Of a DNA stretch of 64,000 nt, positions 7,113 through 16,800 are shown in pieces; the stretch's first letter is position 1, and each line of letters begins with the position of its first letter. The notes beneath the pieces were generated by a model. It ran no database searches. It saw nothing but the letters and a program-made list of their open reading frames with translations, and was not told the origin of the DNA. The stretch comes from Negadavirga shengliensis (GTDB lineage Bacteria; Bacteroidota; Bacteroidia; Cytophagales; Cyclobacteriaceae). The DNA is taken from the NCBI RefSeq assembly GCF_042652345.1, contig NZ_JBHSJJ010000001.1, positions 186,001 through 250,000 on the forward strand, given 5' to 3'. Both the position numbers and the translations under genes were made by a program.

Positions 7113-10100
7113 TTAGACTCTTGCTAATCTTCCTTTTTTAGATGTCAAATAAGTATAAATGCCAGGGATAATGAATAAAGTCAAAATAGTGGAAAGCAGC
7201 ATCCCTCCAATCACGGCCACCCCCATGGGAACCCGGCTTTCCGCTCCGGCTCCCAAGGCCAGGGCAATGGGCAAAATACCCAAAATGGTTGACAGGCTTG
7301 TCATCAGGATAGGCCTGAACCTGGCAGATGCTGCTCCTTCGATGGCGTCCTTAATGCTCATTCCTTGGGCCTTTCGCTGATTGGCAAACTCCACGATCAA
7401 TATGCCGTTCTTTGTTACCAACCCGATAAGCATGATAATCCCGATTTGGCTAAATACGTTCAGCGTAAAGTCAAATAACCACAAAGACAAAAGGGCTCCA
7501 AAAATAGCCAATGGCACCGTAAACATGATGGTTAAAGGATCCATAAAGCTCTCAAACTGCGCGGAAAGCACCAAATATATCAAGACCAGTGCAAACACAA
7601 ATGCAAACACCAAACTATTGGAACTGTCCCGGTATTCCTTGGACAAACCGGCTACGTCTGTACTATAGGTCTCATCCAATACCTCCTCCGCAATTTTATC
7701 CATTTCATCCAGGCCCATTCCTACCGTATAACCCGGAGACAGTCCCGCCGTAACCGTGGCACTCACAGACCGGTTGAACCTGTAAAGTTGGGGAGGTGTG
7801 CTTCTTTCACTGATGCTCACCAAGTTGTCCATCTGTACCAGCAGCCCATTTTCGTTGCGGACGTACAACATCCTTAAGTCAATGGGGGCGTTCCTGTCCT
7901 CAAGCTGCATTTCTCCCAAAACCTGATACTGCTTCCCGTTCATGATAAAGTAGTCAAAACGCTGTCCGGAATAAGAGAGCTGTAAAGTCCTTGCGATATC
8001 CTGCACAGAAACACCTATATTCCGGGCCCTTTCCCGGTCTATTTCTACCTCTATTTCCGGCTTGGTGAATTTTAGATTGACATCTGAGAAGTTAAAAGCG
8101 GGGTTTTGGCTTACCCGTTCCATGAACTCTGGCAGAATGTCTTTGAGTTTTTCCAAGGTTTGTGCCTGGATGACATACTGTACGGGCAAACCTGCCCTCC
8201 GGTCCCCAATGGAAGGTTCCTGTGCCGAAAACGCCCTGACCGCCGTCTTTGTTTTCAAATAATCAGAAACTTTCTCGTAGATCTCCTGTTGGCTTCTGTC
8301 TCTTTCGGAAGCGTCTGTCAATGCCACCCTAAGAAAACCCGAGTTGGTGCTGGCAGTTCCGAAACTGGGCGAAGTCACTGAAACAATCCCCATCCTTTCG
8401 TGTTCCGGGATCATCTCCATCAGGTCATCGGTCATTTCCTCAATCACCCGATCCATGTAGCCAAAAGTCGCTCCTTCCGGTCCAGCCATATTGATACGGA
8501 TTTGGCCCCGGTCCTCTATGGGAGCAAGTTCCTGGGGGATTTGATTGAATAAGTAATATATGCCCACTCCCATAAAAGCAATGATAACAAAAGCAAGCCA
8601 TCTTACCTTCATAAATGCCAGCAGCAAATATTCATATTGGTTGTTGAGCCAATTGAACAAGGGTTCTGTTTTGATGTGAAACCAGTTTTGTTTCTCTCTT
8701 TTTTTCAGGAGTTTTGAACCCAGCATCGGGGTCATGGTGAGCGCGACAAAGGATGAAATAATGACCGCACCGGCCACTACTATTCCAAATTCACGAAACA
8801 ACCTGCCCGTCGTACCGGTAAGAAAAATCACGGGAAGGAATACCGCCGCCAGTGCCACTGTGGTAGCGATTACCGCAAAGAAGATTTCCTCGGCACCTTT
8901 CTCGGCTGCCTTTTCAGGATTTTCTCCTTTCTCTATTTTAGTATAGATGTTTTCCAGCACCACAATGGCATCATCCACCACCAGGCCAATCGATAACACA
9001 ATGCCCAAAAGGGTAAGGACATTGATAGAAAACCCCATCAGGTACATGATGAAAAACACCCCAATCAGGCTGATGGGAATGGTAAGCACCGGAATGAAGG
9101 TGGTACGCCAATCCCTGAGGAAAAAGAAGATGACGATAACCACCAAAAAGAAGGCTGTGAAGATGGTTTGCCGCACTTCCTTGATGGAATTGCGGATGTA
9201 TTTGGTGGTATCAAACCCAATACCTAACTCAATATCCGGGGGCAGGTCTTTTTTTATGAACTCCAGCCTTTGGTAGAATTCATCCATGATTTCAATGTTG
9301 TTGGAACCCGGTAAGGGAACCATGGCAGTACCGACCATAGGTACGCCATCCCTTTTCAACAAGGTCCTTTCGTTGAGCGGGGCAAGCTCTGCCCTGCCGA
9401 TTTCCTGAAAATGTACAACACTGTTGCCATCTTCTTTTACAATCAACCGGTTGAACTCTTCCGGCGTACTTAATCTGCTCTTTGTCCGTACAGACAGTTC
9501 TATGGAAGTGCCTTCTATTCTACCCGAGGGAAGTTCTACATTTTCACTTTGTACCTTGTTGAACACATCCAGGGGGGTGACGCCATAAGAGGCCATCCGC
9601 AACGGATCCATTCTTAAGCGCATGGCATATTGTTTTTCGCCCCAAATCATGATTTCGCTGACGCCATTGATGGTCTGGAGACGTTCCTTAACCACATTGC
9701 TCGCGATGTCAGACAGTTCCAACAGGCTTCTGTTGTCACTTCGAATGGTAAGAAACGTAATAGGGGACGAATCAGCGTCCGCTTTGGACACAATAGGCGG
9801 ATCTACGTCGGGGGGGAGGTTTCTCCGGGCCCTTGACACCCTGTCCCTCACATCATTGGCCGCTGCCTCCATATCCGCGCCCACCTCAAATTCTACCGTG
9901 ATGTTGCTATTGCCATCGTTACTGATGGAGGTCAGGGACTTGATCCCTGAAATGCCGTTGATGGCTTCTTCCAAAGGTTCCGTGATCTGGGCTTCGATCA
10001 CATCGGCATTGGCACCCACATAGGCGGTCCTCACATTGATCACGGGCGGGTCTACACTGGGATATTCCCTGACTCCCAAAAATGTGATCCCAATAACACC

Positions 10101-10175
10101 AAAAATCAAGATGGTCAGGGACATCACGATGGATAGAACAGGTCTGCGTATACTGATGGTGGACAAACTGGACAT
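7113..10175 (-). CDS. RND superfamily efflux pump, inner membrane (HAE1/AcrB type)
   Basis: The 1020-residue protein has the AcrB-type plan: an N-terminal membrane helix (SIRRPVLSIVMSLTILIFGV), a large periplasmic loop, a block of helices, then a second copy of the same. The proton-relay aspartates are in GLVVDDAIVVLENI (TM4) and the relay lysine is in GLVTKNGILIVEF (TM10). The presence of both acidic relay residues and the overall length point to the drug/hydrophobe branch (HAE1) rather than the heavy-metal branch. It would export substrates from the inner-membrane outer leaflet or periplasm through the adaptor and TolC-type channel, driven by protons. The gene sits 6 bases after the adaptor gene and 1 base before the channel gene. 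Confidence 0.96.
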   Translation of the reverse strand: MSSLSTISIRRPVLSIVMSLTILIFGVIGITFLGVREYPSVDPPVINVRTAYVGANADVIEAQITEPLEEAINGISGIKSLTSISNDGNSNITVEFEVGADMEAAANDVRDRVSRARRNLPPDVDPPIVSKADADSSPITFLTIRSDNRSLLELSDIASNVVKERLQTINGVSEIMIWGEKQYAMRLRMDPLRMASYGVTPLDVFNKVQSENVELPSGRIEGTSIELSVRTKSRLSTPEEFNRLIVKEDGNSVVHFQEIGRAELAPLNERTLLKRDGVPMVGTAMVPLPGSNNIEIMDEFYQRLEFIKKDLPPDIELGIGFDTTKYIRNSIKEVRQTIFTAFFLVVIVIFFFLRDWRTTFIPVLTIPISLIGVFFIMYLMGFSINVLTLLGIVLSIGLVVDDAIVVLENIYTKIEKGENPEKAAEKGAEEIFFAVIATTVALAAVFLPVIFLTGTTGRLFREFGIVVAGAVIISSFVALTMTPMLGSKLLKKREKQNWFHIKTEPLFNWLNNQYEYLLLAFMKVRWLAFVIIAFMGVGIYYLFNQIPQELAPIEDRGQIRINMAGPEGATFGYMDRVIEEMTDDLMEMIPEHERMGIVSVTSPSFGTASTNSGFLRVALTDASERDRSQQEIYEKVSDYLKTKTAVRAFSAQEPSIGDRRAGLPVQYVIQAQTLEKLKDILPEFMERVSQNPAFNFSDVNLKFTKPEIEVEIDRERARNIGVSVQDIARTLQLSYSGQRFDYFIMNGKQYQVLGEMQLEDRNAPIDLRMLYVRNENGLLVQMDNLVSISERSTPPQLYRFNRSVSATVTAGLSPGYTVGMGLDEMDKIAEEVLDETYSTDVAGLSKEYRDSSNSLVFAFVFALVLIYLVLSAQFESFMDPLTIMFTVPLAIFGALLSLWLFDFTLNVFSQIGIIMLIGLVTKNGILIVEFANQRKAQGMSIKDAIEGAASARFRPILMTSLSTILGILPIALALGAGAESRVPMGVAVIGGMLLSTILTLFIIPGIYTYLTSKKGRLARV

Positions 10176-10181
10176 GACTTA

Positions 10182-11261
10182 TCAATTGATTTGGTTAACT
10201 GAAAGGGGCATGCCCTCTCTTACTTGCAGGATTCCGGTGGTCAAAACCAGTTCGCCCGGTTGTACCCCTTCTAAGATCTGTACCCTTGTGTCGGTGCGCT
10301 GCCCTATGGACACCCTTCTGGATTCCGCCACACCGTCCTTGACTACATATACTTTATAACCTTCCAGTTCCGGAACGATAGACTCGGAAGGTACCAATAA
10401 TGCGTCGTTTCTCTCATTTAAAACCAATCTGACCCTCACAAACATTCCCGGCAGGAATTTTCTTTCTTTGTTGGGACTTTCGGCTCTTATTTTAACCGTC
10501 CTGGTGCCAGGGTCGATGTTTGGTTCAACCGCGTACACCGTCCCCACAGCCTCTTCTGTGGACACATTTGAGCTGAAATATATCGTGGAGCCTTTCTTAA
10601 TCTCATTCGCATACCGCTCAGGTATGGAAAACTCAATCTTGATAGGATCAATGTTCACTATCGTGGCGATCATGTCCCCCGTACCTATCACACTGCCTTC
10701 CGACACCTGCCGGAGCCCCAACACCCCATCAAAGGGAGCCCTTATCACCATTTTATTGAGCTGAGCCTCAATTAACCTAAGGTCAGCCAGGTTGGTATTG
10801 AATTGGTTCAACACAATATCATATTCCTCCTGACTGATGGCCTCCCTGGATAAAAGTTGCTTTTGTCTGTTTTCCTGACTCTCATACAGCTTTTTGGTAT
10901 AATCCAACCTATCAAACTGCGCCCTGAGCTCGTCGTCATTAAGGTAAAGCAGCGGCGTGCCTTTGGTCACAAACTCCCCTTCATTGAAAGAAATTCTCTG
11001 CACCAAACCAGCCACTTCTGGACGCAGGCTTACCATCTCGTTGGGAATAAGGCTTCCCGTAACATTGAGGTTGTTCTCCAATCTCTCCCTCTTTAACTCC
11101 ACCACATTCACTGGCAGGCCTGTCTGGCCGGAAGTACCGGGATTTGGGTTAGTCGCCGTCCCTTCAGAATTTGTATTGAAATCAAACCTTGGATAAAAAA
11201 ATATGAATGCCACCACCATCACTATGGCACCAATTAAAATTATTTTAGTCTGTTTTTTCAT
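10182..11261 (-). CDS. RND efflux periplasmic adaptor subunit (HlyD/AcrA family)
   Basis: The 359-residue protein has an uncleaved N-terminal membrane anchor (IILIGAIVMVVAFIFFY) with no lipobox Cys. A lipoyl-like half (LRPEVAGLVQRISFNEGEFVTKGTPLLYL), a short helical hairpin, the second lipoyl half (IRAPFDGVLG) and a beta-barrel domain (VNIDPIKIEFSIPE) follow. A membrane-proximal domain ends the protein. It links pump and channel into one tripartite efflux complex. First gene of the operon; the promoter must lie in the 357-base gap upstream. No regulator gene is adjacent. Confidence 0.95.
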   Translation of the reverse strand: MKKQTKIILIGAIVMVVAFIFFYPRFDFNTNSEGTATNPNPGTSGQTGLPVNVVELKRERLENNLNVTGSLIPNEMVSLRPEVAGLVQRISFNEGEFVTKGTPLLYLNDDELRAQFDRLDYTKKLYESQENRQKQLLSREAISQEEYDIVLNQFNTNLADLRLIEAQLNKMVIRAPFDGVLGLRQVSEGSVIGTGDMIATIVNIDPIKIEFSIPERYANEIKKGSTIYFSSNVSTEEAVGTVYAVEPNIDPGTRTVKIRAESPNKERKFLPGMFVRVRLVLNERNDALLVPSESIVPELEGYKVYVVKDGVAESRRVSIGQRTDTRVQILEGVQPGELVLTTGILQVREGMPLSVNQIN

Positions 11262-11618
11262 TATGGCTGTTGATGTAGATATTTTCTATAATGAATAAGT
11301 ACGGTCGTCCATCATTATTGAACTTGACGCCCGTGATAAAAGTTCTTTCTATCTAAAATTAGAATTATCTTGGCGATTTTTTCAGTTTACAAATCAAACA
11401 TTTTATTCAACATATTAAATCTTTGAGGGAACAAAATAATTCAGAATTTTAATATATGGAAGTAAATAAACACAGGTGGCAAAAGCCGACCATCAATGGC
11501 CTGTATACCCCCGAATTATCGATCAATTTAAGATTTATTAACATTTTTTGACAAAAGCTACTTTAAACCCCGGCCAGACTTATTGGTCTAACCACCGAAA
11601 ACCAATTATAAAAAGACC
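11262..11618. other. Gene-free divergent promoter region between efflux operon and Spy-like gene
   Basis: This 357-base AT-rich stretch has no credible ORF. It must hold the promoters of the efflux operon (minus) and of the Spy-like gene (plus). On the plus strand TTTTTTG followed by ACA (11544-11553) lies 66 bases before the ATG at 11619, but no TAnnTTTG stands at the right distance. On the minus strand TAATTTTA near 11355-11364 is the best -7 candidate. No clear operator palindrome was found by eye. Confidence 0.5.
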
Positions 11619-12035
11619 ATGAAAAAGTTAATAATGATTTGCGCATTGGGATTAGCTACTGTAATGAATGTCCAAGCCCAAAGGGAAAGAAACCTCGACC
11701 GTAGCCCGGAAAAGCAGGCCGAACGTATCACTGAACGCATGACGGAAAAACTTGGCCTGGACGAATCCCAGCAAAAAGAAATTTATGCATTCCATCTGGA
11801 GCGGGCTGAAAAAAGAAAAGCGGAAATGGAGCAACGGAGACAAGCCATGACAGAAGCCAGAACGGCGTATCAGGAAAAAATCGCTTCGGTCCTCACTCCG
11901 GAGCAAATGGAGCAGTGGGAAGCCTCACAAAAGGAAGCCAGAGAAAGGATGGAGCGCCACAGAAATGAGAGAAGAGAGGGCAGGCCCGATATGGAAGGAA
12001 GAAAAAGAGGCAACCGTCCTACACTCAACCAATAA
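11619..12035 (+). CDS. Small exported Spy/CpxP-like helical protein (DUF4890-like)
   Basis: The 138-residue protein has a signal peptide (MKKLIMICALGLATVMNVQAQ) and a mature part that is almost all charged helix. It contains the pattern KLGLDESQQKEIYAF...EMEQRRQAM...ASVLTPEQMEQWE, that is, helix pairs with 'L-x-x-x-Q' and 'LTPEQ...W' as in Spy, CpxP and zinc-resistance proteins of the LTXXQ type and DUF4890. Those act as periplasmic chaperones or stress sensors. The C-terminus is rich in Arg/Glu and likely disordered. It is divergent from the RND operon, a setting where an envelope-stress protein makes sense, but the link is inference. It has its own strong terminator downstream. Confidence 0.72.
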   Translation: MKKLIMICALGLATVMNVQAQRERNLDRSPEKQAERITERMTEKLGLDESQQKEIYAFHLERAEKRKAEMEQRRQAMTEARTAYQEKIASVLTPEQMEQWEASQKEARERMERHRNERREGRPDMEGRKRGNRPTLNQ

Positions 12036-12090
12036 ACAGAAAACATAATCGACTTATTTTAATAGTTTTTGGGTTTTGCTAATAATAAAG

Positions 12091-12119
12091 TAGAAGGCTG
12101 CTGGCCTTCTATTTTTTTT
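12091..12119 (+). terminator. Terminator of the Spy-like gene
   Basis: A perfect 8-bp stem TAGAAGGC/GCCTTCTA with loop TGCTG is followed by eight T. It lies 55 bases after the stop codon. The rest of the 308-base gap 12036-12343 holds no gene that I can see. Confidence 0.9.
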
Positions 12120-12289
12120 CCACCGCTTTTCCCCAAATGCATTTCTATCACCGAAAAAATCCGCGGCAAATTGACCAAAGCACGGGTTAAAAATGTTTAA
12201 ATATCTGCATTTCCCTTTTTTATTTTAGTACTATAAAAAGAAGGGTTAAAATCCATCCACTGATCCCTTTGCCGGCCATGTGGTTCATT

Positions 12290-12325
12290 AATCAAAATGG
12301 CCACCCGAGGGCAGCCATTTTGATT
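12290..12325 (-). terminator. Stem-loop after gltD, likely terminator of the glt operon
   Basis: A perfect 12-bp inverted repeat AATCAAAATGGC/GCCATTTTGATT encloses a 12-base loop. It begins 18 bases past the gltD stop on the minus strand. The stem end is A/T-rich, but there is no long T run after it, so it may stabilise the 3' end as much as terminate. Confidence 0.6.
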
Positions 12326-12343
12326 TAATCCAAGAATCATTTA

Positions 12344-13819
12344 TCAAACACTTATCTCATTGTCTTCATATGAATAAAAAGACTTGTCCCTTCTGGCCAG
12401 CGAAGATTTGCCGTCACTCAGGAATTTATCCACTTCCACGGCACATTCCCTGCCTTCGGCAATGGCCCAAACTACCAACGACTGTCCTCTTCTCATATCC
12501 CCTGCCAAGAAAACTTTTGGCACCGAACTTTGGTAATTTCTGGATTTAGGGAGGCTGTTTTCCATCAATTCAAGGTCAAATGCCTCCAACAACCCGGTTT
12601 TTGGTCCCATATAACCGATAGCCAAAAAGGCCAGATCACAAGGAAGCGTTCTCTGTGTTTCTTCAATTTCAAAAAACTGCATCCTGCCATCTACTTCCCG
12701 CCATTCAATATCCACGATGGTTAAGCCGGTGACATTTCCGTTCTTGTCAGTAGTAAACTCCTTGGTAAGCACTGACCAAACCCTTTCCGCTCCCTCTTCA
12801 TGAGAACTGGATGTTCTCAGGGTCATGGGCCATTCCGGCCAGGGGTTCAGACTGGTTCTTTGCTGAGGTGGCTTAGGCAACAGTTCCAATTGCGTGATGG
12901 ATGCTGCTCCGTGACGGTTTGAAGTCCCAATACAATCACTCCCTGTGTCGCCACCGCCAATGACGATAACATGCTTACCTTTGGCATGGATAGGGTTTTC
13001 CTCAAGTTGTCCGGAAATTACCTGATTCTGTCTCCCCAAAAATTCCATGGCAAAATGGATCCCTTTGGCATCCCTTCCTTTGATTTTCAAATCCCTGGGG
13101 TGCTGGGCCCCGGTAGACAGGACCACTGCATCAAAACTCTGAAGGATATCTTCGGCCTTGATGTTGGATCCAACCTCTGTGTCCTTACTGAATATAACCC
13201 CTTCTTTATCCATGATGTCCACCCTGCGGTCGATCACCCATTTTTCCAACTTGAAATCCGGGATCCCGTAACGCAGCAATCCACCTACCTCTTTATCCTT
13301 CTCAAACACGGTAACTTCATGGCCCGCCTGGTTAAGCTGGTCCGCGGCGGCCAATCCCGCCGGCCCTGAGCCGATCACGGCTACCTTTTTCCCTGTTCGT
13401 TCAGCAGGTACTTTGGGTTTTACCAAACCCAGTTCATAAGCTTTTTCCGCGATGCTCTTTTCAATCAACTCAATGGCTACAGGATCTTTGTTGATTCCCA
13501 GTACACAGCTTGCTTCGCAAGGAGCAGGACAAATCCGGCCTGTAAACTCCGGAAAATTGTTGGTTCCTTTGAGTATGTGATAGGCCAGTTCCCATTCCTT
13601 TTGATATACCGCATCATTGAATTCCGGTATGACGTTGCCTAATGGACAGCCGTTATGGCAAAAAGGGATACCACAATCCATACACCTGGCTGCCTGCTGA
13701 TGAAGTACCTTAGGATCCAAAGGTTTATATATTTCCTTATAATCTTTTTTCCTTTCCTCAGGCGACCTGGAATCCTGTAACTGTCTTTTATATTTTAAGA
13801 AGCCTTCTTTATCCGCCAT
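12344..13819 (-). CDS. gltD: Glutamate synthase small subunit (NADPH), GltD
   Basis: The 491-residue protein starts with the cysteine-rich segment that binds the two 4Fe-4S clusters (CMDCGIPFCHNGCPLGNVI, then ICPAPCEASC). An FAD motif (VIGSGPAGLAAADQL) and an NADPH motif (VIGGGDTGSDC) follow. It passes electrons from NAD(P)H to the large subunit, which makes two glutamates from glutamine and 2-oxoglutarate. It follows gltB by 1 base, so the two are one transcript. The length matches the family. Cytoplasmic. Confidence 0.97.
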   Translation of the reverse strand: MADKEGFLKYKRQLQDSRSPEERKKDYKEIYKPLDPKVLHQQAARCMDCGIPFCHNGCPLGNVIPEFNDAVYQKEWELAYHILKGTNNFPEFTGRICPAPCEASCVLGINKDPVAIELIEKSIAEKAYELGLVKPKVPAERTGKKVAVIGSGPAGLAAADQLNQAGHEVTVFEKDKEVGGLLRYGIPDFKLEKWVIDRRVDIMDKEGVIFSKDTEVGSNIKAEDILQSFDAVVLSTGAQHPRDLKIKGRDAKGIHFAMEFLGRQNQVISGQLEENPIHAKGKHVIVIGGGDTGSDCIGTSNRHGAASITQLELLPKPPQQRTSLNPWPEWPMTLRTSSSHEEGAERVWSVLTKEFTTDKNGNVTGLTIVDIEWREVDGRMQFFEIEETQRTLPCDLAFLAIGYMGPKTGLLEAFDLELMENSLPKSRNYQSSVPKVFLAGDMRRGQSLVVWAIAEGRECAVEVDKFLSDGKSSLARRDKSFYSYEDNEISV

Positions 13820-13820
13820 C

Positions 13821-16800
13821 TTATACTAATGTTTTTGTCTGTTCTATTGCTCTTTTTCTCAACACTTCTTTGTAATCTCTTGGAATAACCTTAATGAACC
13901 GCTCTTTGGCCACTTCCCATTCATCAAGGATATTCTCGCCAACCTTGCTGAAAGTATACTCCACATGTTCTTTCAGTGAACTCTTGATCGTAGCGTAATC
14001 ATCCTCATTCAGCGGGTCAATATCCACCATTTCCTTATTGATATTACCCAGGTTCTCTTTGAAAATATAAGCGATGCCTCCGCTCATACCAGCGGCAAAG
14101 TTCCTTCCGATTTCACCCAGGATTACCACGAGTCCTCCGGTCATGTATTCACATCCATGGTCGCCTATTCCTTCCACAACGGCTTCCACACCCGAATTTC
14201 TTACACAGAAGCGTTCACCCGCCTTTCCTTTGATAAAGGCTTTTCCGGAGGTGGCGCCGTAAAAGGCCACATTCCCTATAATGATATTATCCTCAGCCAC
14301 AAAGTTGGCATTTCTGCTGGGGTAGATAGCAAGTTTACCGCCGGAAAGGCCCTTTCCGAAATAATCATTGGCTTCTCCTTCCAATTCAAAGGTGATGCCT
14401 TTGGTCAGAAATCCTCCAAATGTCTGTCCTGCGGACCCATTGAATTTGAAACTGATGGTATCATCGGGCAAACCCGGGCTGCCATATATTTTGGACACTT
14501 CGTTGGAAAGCATGGCACCCACGGTACGATCCACGTTGATGATTTTAAACTCGCCGCTGACGGGATTAGCCTGCTCCAGTGCGGGCGTAGCCGCCTTGAT
14601 CAGTTTTCTATCAAGTACCTTTTTCAGCTTAAAATCCTGATCAATCTGCTTATAAATACCCACATGATCGGGGACCTCCACTTTATGGAATATCGGACTG
14701 AGGTCCAACTTATCCCACTTCCAATGGTTCATCTGCCCAATGGCCGCCTTCAGGACATCACTTTGGCCTACCATTTCATTGACCGTTCTAAAGCCGAGAG
14801 AAGCCATGATCTCCCTTAAATCTTCGGCCAGGAACTTGAAATAGTTCACCACATGGTCAGGATCTCCTGTAAAAAGCTTTCTCAATTCAGGATTTTGGGT
14901 GGCAATGCCCACCGGACATGTATTGAGGTGGCATTTACGCATCATGATACAACCCTCTACCACCAAGGCGCCGGTAGAAATACCCCATTCTTCCGCCCCC
15001 AAAAGTGCGGCAATTGCCAAATCACGCCCGGTTCTCAGCTGTCCGTCAGTCTGAAGTACTACCCGGCTTCTCAGGTTGTTTTTCACCAAGGTCTGGTGTG
15101 CCTCCGAAAGCCCCAGCTCCCATGGTAATCCCGCGTGACGGATAGAACTCAGCGGTGAGGCACCGGTACCCCCATCTGCTCCGGAAATCAGGATCACATC
15201 AGACTGTGCTTTGGCGACTCCCGCGGCCACCGTTCCCACGCCTGCCTGGGATACCAGCTTCACATTGATTCTGGCTTTCCTGTTGGCATTTTTCAAATCA
15301 TATATCAATTGAGCCAAATCCTCGATAGAGTAAATATCATGGTGGGGCGGTGGGGAGATCAAACCTACTCCAGGAGTGGAGTGTCTTACCCTTCCGATCC
15401 ACTCATCCACTTTATGGCCGGGCAGCTGGCCACCCTCTCCGGGCTTGGCCCCCTGCGCCATTTTTATCTGAAGCTCCACCGCATTGGTCAGGTAATTGCT
15501 GGTCACACCAAATCTACCGGAGGCCACCTGTTTGATGGCGGACCTTTCCCAGTCGCCGTTTGGCTTTCTCTCAAAGCGTATCTCATCCTCGCCGCCTTCC
15601 CCACTGTTGCTTTTTGCTCCGATGCGGTTCATGGCGATAGCCAAAGTAGTATGGGCTTCATGGGATATGGAGCCAAAGGACATCGCCCCCGTAGCAAACC
15701 TCTTCATGATCGATTCCGCCGGTTCTACTTCTTCCAGAGGAATAGAGATCCTTTTTTTGAATTCCAGCAGCCCCCTCAAGGTAAGGGCATCTCTGGTCTG
15801 TTCATTGATCTTTGAGGCAAACTTTTTATAGAGCTGGTAATCCCCCAAACGGGTGGATTTTTGGAGCAGGTGAATGGTTTCCGGATTGAAAAGATGTTTC
15901 TCTCCCCTTCTTTTCCACTGGTATACACCTCCCGTCTCCAATAGCGGGCTTTCAGTCTCATAAGCGGCATGGTGCCTCACCAGCACTTCCTCTGCCAATT
16001 CATCAAAAGACACTCCACTTATCCGGCTGATGGTACCCTTGAAGCATCTTTCGATCACTTCAGGTCCAAGGCCTATCGCCTCAAATATCTGGGCTCCCTG
16101 ATAAGATTGCAGCGTACTGATACCCATTTTGGAAAGGACTTTGAGCAATCCTTTGCCGATCGCTTCTTTATAATTTTCGAAAAGCTTCTTTTGAGGGATT
16201 TTTTTCGTGAGCATTTCCTGCTCATTCAGGTTCAAAAGACTCTCCAAAGCGAGATAAGGATTAATGGCACTGGCGCCATAACCGATGACCGTGGCAAAAT
16301 GATGGGTCTCCCTGATGTCCCCTGCTTCTACAACTATCCCCGCCTTGGTCCTGATTTTTCTGTTGACTAAGTGATGATGGACAGCGCCCACTGCCAACAA
16401 GGACGGGATAGGAGCGGTATGCTCCTGACAGTTTCTGTCGGAAATGATAAGGATATTTTTGCCATTTTTGATGGCCTCCTCCGCATCCTGGCAGAGTTTA
16501 TCCAAGGCTTCCAACAATCTCCCTGGCCTGTGATCCGCTACAAAATGGGCATATAAAGTAGCGGAATGATAACCTTTGTTTTCCAGATTTCTGAGCTTTT
16601 CCAGATCCTCATTCAGCAATACCGGTTGGGAAATGTGGATCTGCCTGGTATGCTCAGGGCTCTCTTCCAATATATTGTAACCCACGCCAATACGGGTAAA
16701 CAAAGACATCACCATCCTTTCCCTGATAGGGTCAATCGGCGGATTACTTACCTGTGCAAAAAGCTGCTTGAAATAATTGGAAATATGCTGGCTCTGCTTA

